Shown here in pieces: positions 10,291 to 21,480 of a DNA stretch of 64,000 nucleotides. A program made the translations under genes and the position numbers. Under the pieces are notes generated by a model. It was given only the letters and a program-made list of their open reading frames with translations. It ran no database searches and was not told the DNA's origin. Origin of the DNA: Petunia secreta (lineage: Eukaryota > Streptophyta > Magnoliopsida > Solanales > Solanaceae); contig JARKIP010000033.1 of assembly GCA_029990175.1 (NCBI GenBank), positions 6,076,001 to 6,140,000 of the forward strand. The letters run 5' to 3'. The stretch's first letter is position 1, and every line of letters starts with the position of its first letter.

Positions 10291-11650
10291 TATCTTCCAT
10301 GATCAAGCATCCTGACAAGAACTATATTGCTTCAATACCTGTAGCAGTGAGGAAGCAACCGGTATATTGTTATTATGTGGAAGAAGAATTGGATGGACAG
10401 CCTTGGTTCTATGATATTAAGAGATTTCTCAAAGATGACACTTACCCAAAAGATGCAACAAACCTTCAAAAGAAGACATTGAGGAGATTGGCAAATGGTT
10501 TCTTTTTTAACGGTGAAGTTTTATACAAAAGAACAGCTGATCTAGGTTTGCTGAGATGTGTAGATGCTAAAGAGGCTGCGAGACTGTTAGAAGAAATACA
10601 TTCTGGGACATGCGGCCCGCACATGAATGGTTTTGTGCTTGCAAAGAAGATCTTAAGGGCCGGATATTTCTGGATGACAATGGAAAATGACTGCATAAAA
10701 CACGCAAAAATGTGTCATTAATGCCAAGTCCATGGAGACATGATTCGAGTACCTCCTAGCGAGTTGAATGTCATGGGATCGCCTTGGCCCTTTGCCGCCT
10801 GGGGAATGGATGTCATAGGACCTACCGAACCCGCCGCTTCGAATGGACACCGTTTCATATTGGTGGCCATCGATTAATTTACCAAATGGGTGGAAGCTGC
10901 ATCGTACAAGTCAATGACAAAGAAAGTGGTATTAAACTTCGTTCGTGACAAGATGATCTGTAGATTCGGCATCCCCGAGTCAATTATCATTGACAATGGG
11001 TCTAACCTCAATAGTGACTTGATGAAAGAAACTTGTGAAGACTTCAAGATCAAGCACCATAATTTCACTACATATAGACCTCAGATGAATGGAGCAGTCG
11101 AGGCAGCCAATAAGAACATCAAGAAAATACTACGCAGAATGACAGACAATTCAAAGTAATGGCATGAGAACTTACCCTATGCATTGTTAGGGTACCGCAC
11201 CACAGTGAGAACACCAACAGGATCCACTCCATACCTGTTAGTGTATGGTACCGAAGCAGTAATACCAACAGAGTTCGAGATACCGTCTCTGACGATCATT
11301 CAAGAGGCATAATTGAAAGACGCTGAATGGGTCAAAGAAAGGATGAAAATATTAGCGTTCATCGATGGCAAGAGAATGAATGCAATATGTCATGGGCATC
11401 TATATTAGAAAAGAATGACCAAGGCATTTAACAAGAAAGTTCATGAGAGGTCTTTCAAACCTAGAAGTTGGTGCTGAAGAAGTTTTTCCCTAATCATGAA
11501 AAGGCAAGAGGCAAGTTTGCACCAAATTGGCAAGGGCCGTACATGATTCACCGAGTTCTGACCAGAGGAGCACTAGTATTGGCAGAGATGGACGAAGAAG
11601 TTTGGCCGAAACCAATCAATACAGATGCTGTCAAAATATACTATGTCTAA
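10291..11650 (+). pseudogene. Element A integrase
   Basis: The enzyme inserts the cDNA into the genome. The N-terminal HHCC region is present (IHSGTCGPHMNG... then KMCH and CQVHGD across a stop). The catalytic core has GMDVIGP, VAIDxFTKWVEAA (stop within), IIIDNGSNLNSDLM and MNGAVEAANKNIKK, so the D, D and E of the DDE triad are visible. Then LPYALLGYRTTVRTPTG and a C-terminal part with NWQGPYMIHRVL, ending at the TAA near 11648. Stops lie at about 10719, 10875, 11157, 11310 and 11406. Confidence 0.8.
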
Positions 11651-12299
11651 GAGCTGGTATTAGTTAACAGCTTTACTATTCTGCAATATGTCATGTAATC
11701 TGGAACTACGTTACGACTTGATTCCCCAAGTGGGATACGTAGGCAACCTAACCAATGTTCAGTCGCATAAATACAAAAAATTCATTTTTCCCTGGAGTAG
11801 ACACTGGGGCAGAATTTTTGAGGAACTCTAAAAAATTCAAAAAGGACGGATAAGAATTGACACTGAGGCAGAAATTTTTGAGATAGTTTTTTGAGACCAT
11901 CTCAAAAATTTTAAAATGAAGAAACTAGGGCAGAATTTTGAGGTCCCCCTCAAAATTCATTTAGTGGAGAATCTAGAAACAGCCTGAGGAATAATGATCA
12001 CGATCTTACACAATGCGGTTTACAGTTCAATGGAATAAAATATTTTCTTCTTACAGAAACTTTTAAAAATATTTGCATTATTTATTTCTTTATATATCCC
12101 TATCAGCTCAACCGAGGTCCTGACATTCGAGAGAAGAAGGCGCGAAGAAGGCCAAGAATGCATAAACTAAACCATCCCCCGCACAACTCATAAATCTTTC
12201 TTTGAACGCAGGCACAAGGGTACACATCCCGACACGACAAGCGAACATCTCCTGACGAGAAGGTATTTTAGCTTCCTTTCACTATGCTTTTATTTTGCA
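11651..12299 (+). other. 3' untranslated region of element A before the tandem array
   Basis: No gene. It contains repeated phrases of the type (t/g)ggggcagaa(t)tttgag at about 11808-11945, often seen in Tat 3' UTRs. Two further copies of the phrase lie in remnant B (about 20070-20220). Confidence 0.5.
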
Positions 12300-12910
12300 G
12301 CGTAGACAGCCCTGAAGGTAGACAGCCTGGAGGGTAGACAACCCCGGTGAAGGGATTGAGATGATAAAGGGTAGACAGCCCTGAGGGTAGACAACCCTGT
12401 GAGAAGTTTGGCATCATAGAGGGTATACAGCCCGATGAGAAGTTTGGCATGGCAAAGGGTAGACAGCCCGGAGGGTAGACAGCTCTATAAGAAGTTTGAC
12501 AAGACAGAGGGTAGACAACCCAATATGAAGCTTGGCATGAGAAAGGGTAGACAACCCTGTGAGAAGTTTGGCATGACAGAGGGTATACAACTCGATGTGA
12601 AGTTTGGCATGACAAAGGGTAGACAGCCCTATTAAATGTTTGGCATGACAGAGGGTATATAGCCCGATGTGAAGTTTTGCATGGCAAAGGGTAGACAACC
12701 CTGAGGGTAGACAGCTCTGTGAGAAGTTTGGCATGACAGAGGGTAGACAACCCGATGTGAAGTTTGGCATGGTAAAAGGTAGAGAGCTTGGATAGTAGGC
12801 AGTCCTGTAATAGGATTGGCATGACAATGGGTAGACAACCCAATGAGAAGAACGACATAGTGTGTGGTGGAAAATTTAGCATAATGAAGAGGTATAAAGC
12901 CCAACATAAT
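12300..12910 (+). repeat. 36-bp tandem array in element A's 3' UTR
   Basis: The unit is gggtagacaaccc followed by gatgtgaagtttggcatga and a short spacer, with period 36, about 15 copies, and occasional extra half-units that begin gggtagacagccc. The first module is an inverted repeat (GGGT-agaca-ACCC). Because 36 is a multiple of three, the minus strand stays open as 244- and 137-codon frames with a 12-residue repeat; these are side effects of the array. Tat/Ogre 3' UTRs are known for variable tandem repeats that can seed satellites. Confidence 0.85.
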
Positions 12911-13160
12911 GAACACACATGCAGATGATAAGAAACCTTGGCAAAACGGTCCAACAAACAGGAAAGTCTACTTGTACATTTACATATACACTGCTTTTGC
13001 AAAACTCACTTTTACTGCAGGATATACAATCCGACGATGCAAAGAACATTACAATCTGGCACCTCGTAAACTCTCATAATCCCTAAGGAAACCTCCAAAG
13101 AGTCGCGAAAATATTAGTCGTTATGTCAACGTCTTTGCCCGAAGACTCTTTCATCATCTC
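12911..13160 (+). other. Unique 3' UTR between array and polypurine tract
   Basis: No gene or repeat is recognised in this stretch. Confidence 0.4.
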
Positions 13161-13178
13161 CGGGCACAGAGGGGCAGC
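13161..13178 (+). other. Polypurine tract of element A
   Basis: The sequence cgggcacagaggggcagc lies immediately before the TGTTGGCACC start of the 3' LTR. It is the expected plus-strand primer site. Confidence 0.65.
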
Positions 13179-14802
13179 TGTTGGCACCTAATTTTGTCCC
13201 TCCTGTTTCAATAGCCATTTTTAAACGAAATTCCACTGATAACCATACAATTACCTTCACTCTGACCCTTATTAAAAATCACCATCTCACGCAAGCATGC
13301 CAATTAGGCTATTTTTAAAGACACTGTCACAAGCTACGACTATTTATAGAATTCGCACGTTTAATTACAATTTTTTGTAATTACTCTTATTTTATTAAAA
13401 TTGCTTAAATTATTTTAAAATTTAAAATAATAGTGCTCCTTAGCCATTTTGCCTTCAAAATTAATTTTCTGATTTTTCTATAATTTTATGAGCATTTTAT
13501 ACAATTATATATATATTTTATATGTATTTATACACATTTATACATAAAATATACGCTTTTACACACGTATATATATACCTCAGCTTTGGTACACCTTATA
13601 ACCCACTTATACACATCAGTGCCACGTCGTGTCGACGTGGCTTCATCTCAGCCCTCCGTTCACTTGATCCGACTGTTGAAAATAATATTTCTTTTTTTAA
13701 TTACATGCCCTACCCCCAAACCTAACTCTCTGTCTCATTTTCTCACAATACTCAGCCGCCCCTTCTCTCAATACTCTCTCACGAGAAACCCTAAACTTTG
13801 CCACTGTTGAGGCCATTTCTGGCCACCTCCGGCCACCAAACGCCGAACAAATTATGTGGTCTTGCTCTCCTTGTTGTCCGCTACAAAACCCACATGATTA
13901 TTTCCCCAAATGACGAGGTAAAAACTCAACCCTTCGTAAACTTTATCACCGTCACCGAAAAAGGAGCTTCGGTGATGCCTTTACGAAAATATGAGCATTA
14001 TTACCTTAAGGAAAGGAAGAAAACCCTCGCGCGTGCATGATCGAGACGGGTCAAAATTGACCCGACTCCGGTGTAAACGGGTAACCCTTGCCCCTTTTTT
14101 TTCTTGAACCTATGTGATATCATGCCTAAACATTTCCTAAGTTTTCTGTGAATTAACAGGATCGTGGTCATTTGGTTAAGGTGAAATTCCTATGATTACT
14201 AATTATTGCTTCGTACATTAATTTAGCTAAGAAGTGCTTTAGACTCTCTCATGCCTGGGTATGTTATCTTCATAGCTTAGGCCCTGGGTCATCTTTATTA
14301 GCTTCTAGGTGTAGGACTAATGACAATTAGAGGTTTAATCATGATTGTTCATGTTTCACAGTGTATTTGCCTCTTTGTTTTGTCCAGTTGCATGATTTTC
14401 ATAATTATATATTTAAAATTCAAATGGCGATTGATTGGCATGATCATAGAGATCATAATTTGTTCAATTTGAAGTCTTGATTTATAATGGGATGGAAATC
14501 TATTTTGATAATTGATATAATGTCAACCAAGGCCTGTTTGAAACTTGTTAAGTTGGTCGATTGATTTTTGAATCTAAATTAGTATGAGACACCCTTTTGC
14601 ACATTGATTTTGAACTTGGCTATGTTATTGTCTAAGGGGAGGGAATATTACTTGTTTTAAAATCATGATTACCTTAAGTTTGGGGCTTTGATTGATCTAT
14701 ACATGGGAAGTCCACCTAAGTGGATCCTTTTAATTGTGGGAAAACTATTCGTTTACCTTATTTACTCCCTGCCCGTTTGAACTGATCCCCTAACCCTTCA
14801 CC

Positions 14803-14810
14803 TATATAAA
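14803..14810 (+). promoter_or_regulatory. TATA box in element A LTR
   Basis: TATATAAA stands in a CCTATATAAACTAG context. It is followed by a CT-rich stretch such as plant 5' leaders have. It is the best candidate for the LTR promoter and would put the start of transcription near 14840. Confidence 0.5.
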
Positions 14811-15982
14811 CTAGTCTTGCACTACACAATTGCACACGCAGAAACATAAAGACACACACACTCACACACGCTGAGAAACACAAAAAACACTGCATATTAA
14901 AAGTATTAGAATAATACTTCCATCTCTGGCTCTCAAGCTTCTCGAAAAAATCTTGCTCTCTCTCACTTTTGTTACTGGTTCTAAAGGCACCTCACACTGT
15001 CTAGATATTATTTACCTTTTTGTTACAATTCCTGACAAGGTACAACTCTCTTATGAATCTATTCTACTCTCGCTTAATCTGCTTATTGCCTATACTCCTT
15101 ACCCGTTCTCTGTTTGTAAGTGTGTGTGCTTGTTTGAGCCCCTGCTTTGGCCTCTCTTACTAACCACTGCATGCAGCTTGTTTGGATGGCCTTAGAAAAC
15201 CCATACCAGTCTTGATAACTGCAGGGGGTTGAGTTTATAATGCCCTGTAATTATACCATGTTTAGTACAAGTTTCTTGAGGCATAATCATTGAGATCATG
15301 ACTTATCTTGGCAGTTTGAGCCTAATGACTAAACAGGGCATCTACTTTCATTCTCGTTCCTTTAATTTTAGAATCTCTTTCTTGTGTATATTTGTTAGGA
15401 TGCCCTGCCTGTATATGTATGGGGAAGATATCATCACTATTTATGCTTTCTGGCTACACAGGAGCCTCCTCTAAACTCCATCTCTTTATGTGTTTGCATC
15501 ATGACATAAAAAAGAGGGATTCGCATGCTAAATTGAAATCAAGCTGCTAATTATACATGTTCGTGTAGTCATGTGATGATTTTAATAAAGGTCTGTCAAT
15601 CCTTTAAGTGTAGCATGAAAATCTTGTAATTCCTAGCTAAGCAGGGGCTTTTTTGCGTGCTAACTGCCTGAAACTAGACCACTTTTTTGTAAAGCTTAAA
15701 ACTGCCCCTTTGCATTTATAATCCAGGCCCAACTCCTATTTTTTAAAATGGCCTGCTTACGTGCTTAAACTAATTTTACAAACGCTTACATCTCCTATAC
15801 ACTAATCTAATAGTGTGTAGGGGAGTATAAGTTAGGGTTCAACTATACAAAATTTACATACATATTTTCTAAAGCCTATTTGTATCACCTAACATATATT
15901 TGCATGCCAATATATGTATTACTAATGTGTGGAAGCCCATTCTTTGCATTCGTATGTTTCGTGCCTCTAAAAAAATAGCCTT

Positions 15983-16017
15983 TATATATATATACACACA
16001 CACACACTCTCTCTCTC
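15983..16017 (+). repeat. Compound microsatellite (TA)n(CA)n(CT)n
   Basis: Three adjoining dinucleotide runs of about six copies each lie within the 3' LTR. Confidence 0.9.
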
Positions 16018-16728
16018 AAAACTGACCCCAAAAATAAAATAGCCATTAAGATTGGGGCTCGACAACTAATGTCAAGTCACACCGACCCTAAATGACTAAC
16101 ATTTCTTTCAAAAAATAACCCCACCTTGGTTTGAAACAAAATATGAAAACGTTTTCTTTGAAACTGACTATTTCTGAAAAACAGCGTTAAATACTGAAAT
16201 TGCGCAAATACTCTGATTTGAACTAATTCTTGCAATATTAGCCCTACTGAACCTATGTTTGCAAATCTTGAGGCCAAAAGTGTGATTTGGCATTGGGCTT
16301 AGGTCGTTTCTGCAATTGGCCCTAGACTTGACTACTCACTGCCCATGAAACTAATTTGTGCAAACGAACCTTTCTGCTTGATTAGTTGTGATTTTAGCCC
16401 TCATATTGGTAAATAATTTGTAAATGCAATTCATGCTTTACCTATAGCCTTTTAACATCCCAAAAGTAAATGCTCGGGCGGGAACCACCTTACTTGGAAC
16501 TCGGGGAAGTGCCTAACACCTTCTTCCCCGAGTCATTTGGACTTCTTACCCTCGAATCTCTGAAAGTGCGCTTTGATTGAATGAAGACCCGACCTTAGAC
16601 ATTTAGGTGACCTAATACACCTTAGATACTTATATTAGGTGGTGACTCCAATCTCAAACTCAAACGAGTTATCTAGTCAAACCCGAGCCTTGACTCGCTC
16701 CGAGTTAGGTAAAAGTATGGGTATGACA

Positions 16729-17637
16729 CTAGACGCATAAGTCGGGTATTTCCACGGGCACGATGAGGTTTCCTTGATGTTCTCCCTCTTCCTCCAAATC
16801 GAACAAGATCGGGCAGTTCAATTCCCATGGCACCGTAGTCCCCAAGGCTGTGTCGGGCTCCATAGTTGCAAAGATTGCATTAATAGTCTTCGAGTTATAA
16901 GAATCTGATGCTTAAGAACGCCGTGGTCCTTCTTCAATTAGATCTTTGAGGTGTCCTTATTTCAGTAGATGCTCGATTTAAATCATCAGGGCTTTGCAGT
17001 TGACTGTATCATGACCAACGCTGTGATAAAAGTCTTAATATGGCGTTGTATTCCTCCCCGTGTCTCCTTTCACGGTAGGCAGCCATTGGACCCGTGCACC
17101 TAATCTACCAAAGTGATTGGCGACGAATTCCACGGTGTTGACTCGCAAACCAAAATCCGTGAAGTTACGGGGCTCCATCCGCTTCTCTTGGGACCCTGAT
17201 GCTCGGCAGCTGTTTTGCCTTCCGGCTCCTGACTGGTTTTGAGTCTTCGGCTTCACTTTTCATCCATCCCCTTATCCTTCTAGGGAAGGTCTTCCTGATC
17301 TTTTCCTTTGCTCGACTTCAGGGTTATGAGAATTGTCTGGCTCCAAGTGAAGCTTTTCAGTATACCTTTGATGCAACGCGCTCCATGTGGTCACTGGGTG
17401 ATGGGTTAAACTCCACTGCAACTTCCTGGTGGCTAACGATCCCTTTGAATTCAGACCTTTGCCGAAGGCTTCTAGAGCGATGTTGTCAGGGACTGGAAGA
17501 AGCACCATACTTTCCCTCTGAAATCTGTCAAAGTAGTCCTTTAGCGGCTCATTGTCCTGTTGCGTATCTCGAAGATATCTTCCATGCGCTTCTCCCGCTT
17601 GCGGGAACCAGATGCACTTTCTTGAACAAATCTTAAA
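16729..17637 (-). pseudogene. Minus-strand Gypsy gag fragment
   Basis: Read on the minus strand, 17508-17272 gives MVLLPVPDNIALEAFGKGLN, then a TW...LHQRYTEKLHLE stretch. This is the pattern of Tat-type gag cores (VPD...AFxxGLN...TWxxxxxRY). Further on, 17256-17035 and about 17030-16960 give a Lys-rich linker and a decayed zinc-knuckle-like GHDTVNCKAL. Both ends are cut: it abuts the end of element A's LTR on one side and a 29-bp LTR-end copy on the other. Its orientation is opposite to its neighbours, so it is an independent piece. Confidence 0.6.
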
Positions 17638-17666
17638 AGCCTTGACTCGCTCCGAGTTAGGTAAAA
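17638..17666 (+). repeat. 29-bp copy of element A's LTR end
   Basis: This is identical to 16686-16714 near the 3' end of the LTR. It is embedded between two copies of CTTAAAAGC (17632-17640 and 17673-17681). Confidence 0.75.
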
Positions 17667-17681
17667 ATACACCTTAAAAGC

Positions 17682-19720
17682 TCTCTAGGCAAGCTTAATT
17701 ACATCAGTAGGTTTGTCGCTAAAATTACCACAGGATGTGAGCCGATCCTCAAGTTATTGAAAAAGAATGCATCAATTGCTTGGACCAAAAAGTGCCAAGA
17801 AGCCTTGACAGCATCAAACAATTCTTATCAAACCCTCCACTGTTGGTTCCGTCCGAGCCTTGTAGGCCATTATTTTTGTACTTATTAGTGAACGAAAAAT
17901 CTCTTGTTCTGTATTGGGGCAACATGATGCCTCAGGGAAAAAAAAGAAGGTCATATATTATCTGAGCAAGAAATTCACAGACTGCGAGGCCAGAAACACT
18001 TTGTTGGAAACGACATGTTACGCCCTGACTTAGGTCGCATAGAAGCTGTGACATTATTTGTTGTCCTATACCACCTATCTCATTTTTAGAATGGGTCCAT
18101 TAAAGTACATATTTCAAAAGCCAATGCCAACTGGCAAACTTTCATAATTGGAAGATCCAGCTCACAGAATTTGACATAGGTTATGTTACTAGAACTGCAA
18201 TGAAAGCCTGATCATTTTACTGAGAATCCAGTGGACGATGACTATGAGCCATTGAAAAATTACTTCCCCGATGAGGAGGTATATGTGTTTTAAAAGTTGA
18301 TCGACGAAGAAGAGAATGTGTGGAAAATGTACTTTGATGGTGCTTCTAACTCAAGAGGTCACAGTGTTGGGGCGGTCCTCATCTCTCCCAAGGGACATTA
18401 TTATCTGATGGTAGCCCAACTCTATTTTAGTTGTACTAATAACACATCTGAGTATGAAGCATTCATAATAGGTCTGCGCATTGTGTTGGACATGGACATC
18501 AAAGAGTTACTTGTGACGGAGATTCAGATCCTTTGATACGCCAAATGAAAGGTGACTGGGAAGCTCGAGCCCCTAAGTTAATCATGTACAAACAGTGTAT
18601 GGACGATCTCTGCCAGAAGATTGATGTTCTAAAGTTTTGACGTGCTCTCTGAATACATAATGAACTGATTGACACATTGGCTACACTAGCCTCAATGCTT
18701 GTCCATCCTGATAAAGCTCATATTGATCCATTGGAAATCCAGGTCCAAAGTCAACATGCTTGCTGTAACATGGTTGAAGAAGAAATTGATGGTCAACTGT
18801 GGTATTTTGGTGTCAATAATTTCCTTCAAGATGGGACGTAATCGCCAATGTTAGAAAATAATCAGAAAAGAACCCTTTGACGCCTGGCAAGTGGTTTCTT
18901 TTTTAACGGAGGAGTAGTATACAAAAGGACACCCGATTTGAGACTGTTAAGATGCGTGGATGCAACTGAAACCACAAACATTCTTAATGACATGCATTCG
19001 GGGATCTGTCAACCCCGCATGAACGAGCACGCGGTAGCTAAGAAAGTATTTAGAGCAGGATATTTCTTGCTTACTATGGAACATGACTGCATTACTTTTG
19101 TGCGAAAGTGTCATCAATTTTAAGTACACGGTGATTTGATACATTCTCCTCCTTAAGAGTTGCACACAATGTCAGATACCTGGCTTTTATAGCTAAGGGG
19201 ATGGATGTTATCAAGCCTATGAACCAAGAGCATCAAATGGACGTAGATTTTTTTTGGTTGCAATAGATTATTTCATCGAATGGGTTGAGCCCATCACTCT
19301 TAAATCTGTGACCAAGAAAGCCGTTGTGGATTTTGTTCATTCAGATAGTGTCTGTCGCTTTGGTATCCCAAGTACCATAATTATTGATAATGAGGAAAAT
19401 CTTAATAGCAGTTTGATGAGGGAACTATGCGAAAGATTCAAGATCACACACAGGAATTCCACTCCTTATAGGCCAAAGGCAAATGGTGCGGTTGGAGCAG
19501 CAAATAAGAATATCAAGAAGATCCTTAGAAAAATGGTGCAAGGATCTCGTGACTAGCATGAGAAGCTACCTTTTGCTTTGCCTTTTACCGCACAATTATG
19601 TGCACTTCTATAGGTAAAGAAAGTATTGCCAAATGGCACCTTGTACCTTACGAATTCGGAAGGCACGGACACTGAAATACCCGTCATTGCAGATGCAGTT
19701 AAGAGGTACTACATTTGACT
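17682..19720 (+). pseudogene. Remnant B: decayed Tat/Ogre pol (RT end, RNase H, aRNase H, integrase)
   Basis: This homologue of element A's pol starts inside the RT connection (LNYISRFVAKI..., matching A's LNYISRFIAQS). Recognisable blocks are KNYFPDEEVYVF (about 18260), the archaeal-type RNase H (MYFDGASNSRGHSVGAVL, NNTSEYEAFIIGLRI; 18297-18536), the integrase zinc-finger region (18938-19123) and the integrase core (VAIDYFIEWVEPI, TIIIDNEENLNSS, NGAVGAANKNIKK; 19254-19556). The E of the DDE triad is changed: element A has AVEAANKN and here it is AVGAANKN. Many stops and frameshifts are present, and the integrase C-terminus is nearly all deleted. It is older than element A. Confidence 0.75.
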
Positions 19721-20290
19721 CCAAGACGGCTCATTGCATTCTCAAGTCGGGATTCTAAAAGGCTTTTATTTTTGCTATCCAAAACTTGTATCCCTCGCTA
19801 GCTTTTTTAATATTGTACTTTCTTGTGGTATATTTTCAGTTGGAATCAATGTGATTATACTGAAATGAAAAGAAATTGAAAAGCATGAACAGAAAGGCGG
19901 CCATTTTGCCCAGAGCTACACCTTGACCTGATTCCTATTAAAAGGATGCGTAGGCAACCATTTTGGTGGCGTCATAACAGGAGAAAGTTTATTTTTCTCA
20001 TGTCTCACATTGACGCAAAACCTTGCCTCCAGGTTTGCAAACAATACAAAAGAAATGTTGAGCCCCAGTTTATGCTAAATCGGGGCATATCTTTTTTATT
20101 TTATTTTTGAAAAATAATCCCAAGGGTCGATTCCTCCACTCGAAGCATCTTAAGGGACATTTTTGCATGTAAAAGAGAAATCCAAAGCAACCCAGATTAT
20201 TCTAAACTGGGGCAGAAGTTTATTTTGATTTTTATAGAAAATGGGTCCAAAGGTGGTGAATTTTAGATAGTCACCTCATGATGTATTTTC
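19721..20290 (+). other. 3' UTR remnant of B
   Basis: Non-coding, with two ggggca phrases like those in element A's 3' UTR and a gatgcgtaggcaacc phrase near 19946 that parallels ggatacgtaggcaacc at 11733 in A. No LTR is seen after it. Confidence 0.5.
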
Positions 20291-21480
20291 GGCACTTATG
20301 TCAAACCTTCTTTTATGGCAAGTCGATCATGCCTTTGAAGGAGAAGTTTTGTATTGTAAAGTGATATTTGATTTTGGAAAAAAAAATAAGAAAATGAATG
20401 TCATCTTGTCGATGAGAACATGAAAAGATGCTGTAAGACAACAGTAAGGAAAAATAATAAAGAGAGAGGCTAGTTGGAAAAAATCCAAAAAGGGCGCTAT
20501 TAGCCAACCTGAGAGTCACCTCAACTGTGTTTGGTTATGGTTCAATATCCGCCATCGAACAACTCTTGACAAACAAGCAGCGTTGGTTGGACGGGGGTCG
20601 CCCAAGATACATAGCTTCGAAATACTGCAACACTTAGAACTATTTTTTGCTGAGAACCTGCGAAAAGAAATTGAGGGCGTCATTCCCTGTATCGCTTGGT
20701 ATAAACAGAGAGCTCAAGAACTGGAAAAGCGTTTATCAGGCGTCGCTACATTGATCGCTTCTAGGTAAGTTCAATAGCTTCGTGGGTTGACCCGGCTTCG
20801 ACTCGTTGACCCGCAAAAATTATACAAAATATAAGATCTCGTTTTCCTCTTCTCCTGGGTTTAAAACACGAACAGAGTAGATACAAAACACCTGAGGCAA
20901 ACAAATAACGATCCTTCACAACTGCGATTAAATCAGTCCATCTCTTTCACTGTTGTATAACTGATGCTGATAAGTTCCTTCCATCTTCCTCGTTCTCGTT
21001 ACTGCTGCTACACTGTGCCAGTCCTATCCCCATTCTCCCTTTAAGCTAGAAGTGAGTGGTGCTTGGTGTTTGAACCCTTGTCGAGTTGTATGTGTTAATC
21101 TTGAATACTTTTGGGGTGAAGTCGGTATCTGCTAAAGAGATCTCCCATGAAATTTGGGAGGGTTCTTCATATCTACAAATCTATGAAAACTAATCTTCAA
21201 GTTCACGCACATAACATTTTCGATAAAATGTCGTAGTGAGTAAAATTTGATTTTTTGTGAATTCTTGAGTAGCAAAATTAGATATAGGTATAAAGTGAAC
21301 ATTGTGATGATCTCCGTGAATAAAAATTGGTCACTCTTGAACTAAATTTGACTTGAATGTGAGTTAAAGTATGCCACAGCCATTGTCGTGCGCTAGTCGT
21401 TACCACATCCTAATCTTTTTTAATATTTTGTCTGTCCTCTTTTGTTAGTTAGTTTAGATTAGTTAGTTAGTTTTACTTCC
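20291..21480. other. Unassigned region
   Basis: No gene can be supported. A 61-codon open frame at 20583-20768 has an amphipathic helical look but matches nothing I know. The AT content and lack of motifs fit decayed repeat DNA. Confidence 0.3.

Larger units (their letters stand above)
1..16728 (+). mobile_element. Element A: Tat/Ogre-type Ty3/Gypsy LTR retrotransposon, 5' end off-window
   Basis: The window opens in the last 112 bases of the 5' LTR. The matching end of the 3' LTR lies at 16617-16728 and is about 90% identical by eye. The order is PBS, extra 5' ORF (two copies), gag, protease, RT, RNase H, archaeal-type RNase H, integrase, tandem-repeat 3' UTR, polypurine tract and LTR. An extra ORF before gag, a second RNase H, very long LTRs and a repeat-rich 3' UTR are known traits of the Ogre branch of the Tat lineage. 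Most coding regions carry stops or frameshifts, so the copy is non-autonomous. With a full 5' LTR the element would be about 20 kb. Confidence 0.85.
13179..16728 (+). repeat. 3' LTR of element A (3550 bp)
   Basis: The LTR begins TGTTGGCACCTAATTTTGTC and ends ...gggtatgaca. The 5' boundary is set by the polypurine tract and the 3' boundary by agreement with the 5' LTR end at base 112. It includes a TATA box (14803-14810), a purine/pyrimidine microsatellite (15983-16017) and an ORF-like 80-codon frame with no recognised match. No TSD can be tested because the left flank is outside the window. Confidence 0.85.

Noticed and set aside
12268..13002. 244-codon minus-strand ORF with Cys/Leu/Pro-rich 12-residue repeats
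   Set aside because: It is the translation of the 36-bp tandem array; a period divisible by three keeps frames open. No non-repeat domain is present.
13798..14040. 80-codon ORF inside the 3' LTR of element A
   Set aside because: No domain, no codon-bias sign, and the LTR is non-coding in this lineage.
17199..17636. 145-codon plus-strand ORF
   Set aside because: It is the antisense shadow of the minus-strand gag fragment, which has recognisable gag residues on the other strand.
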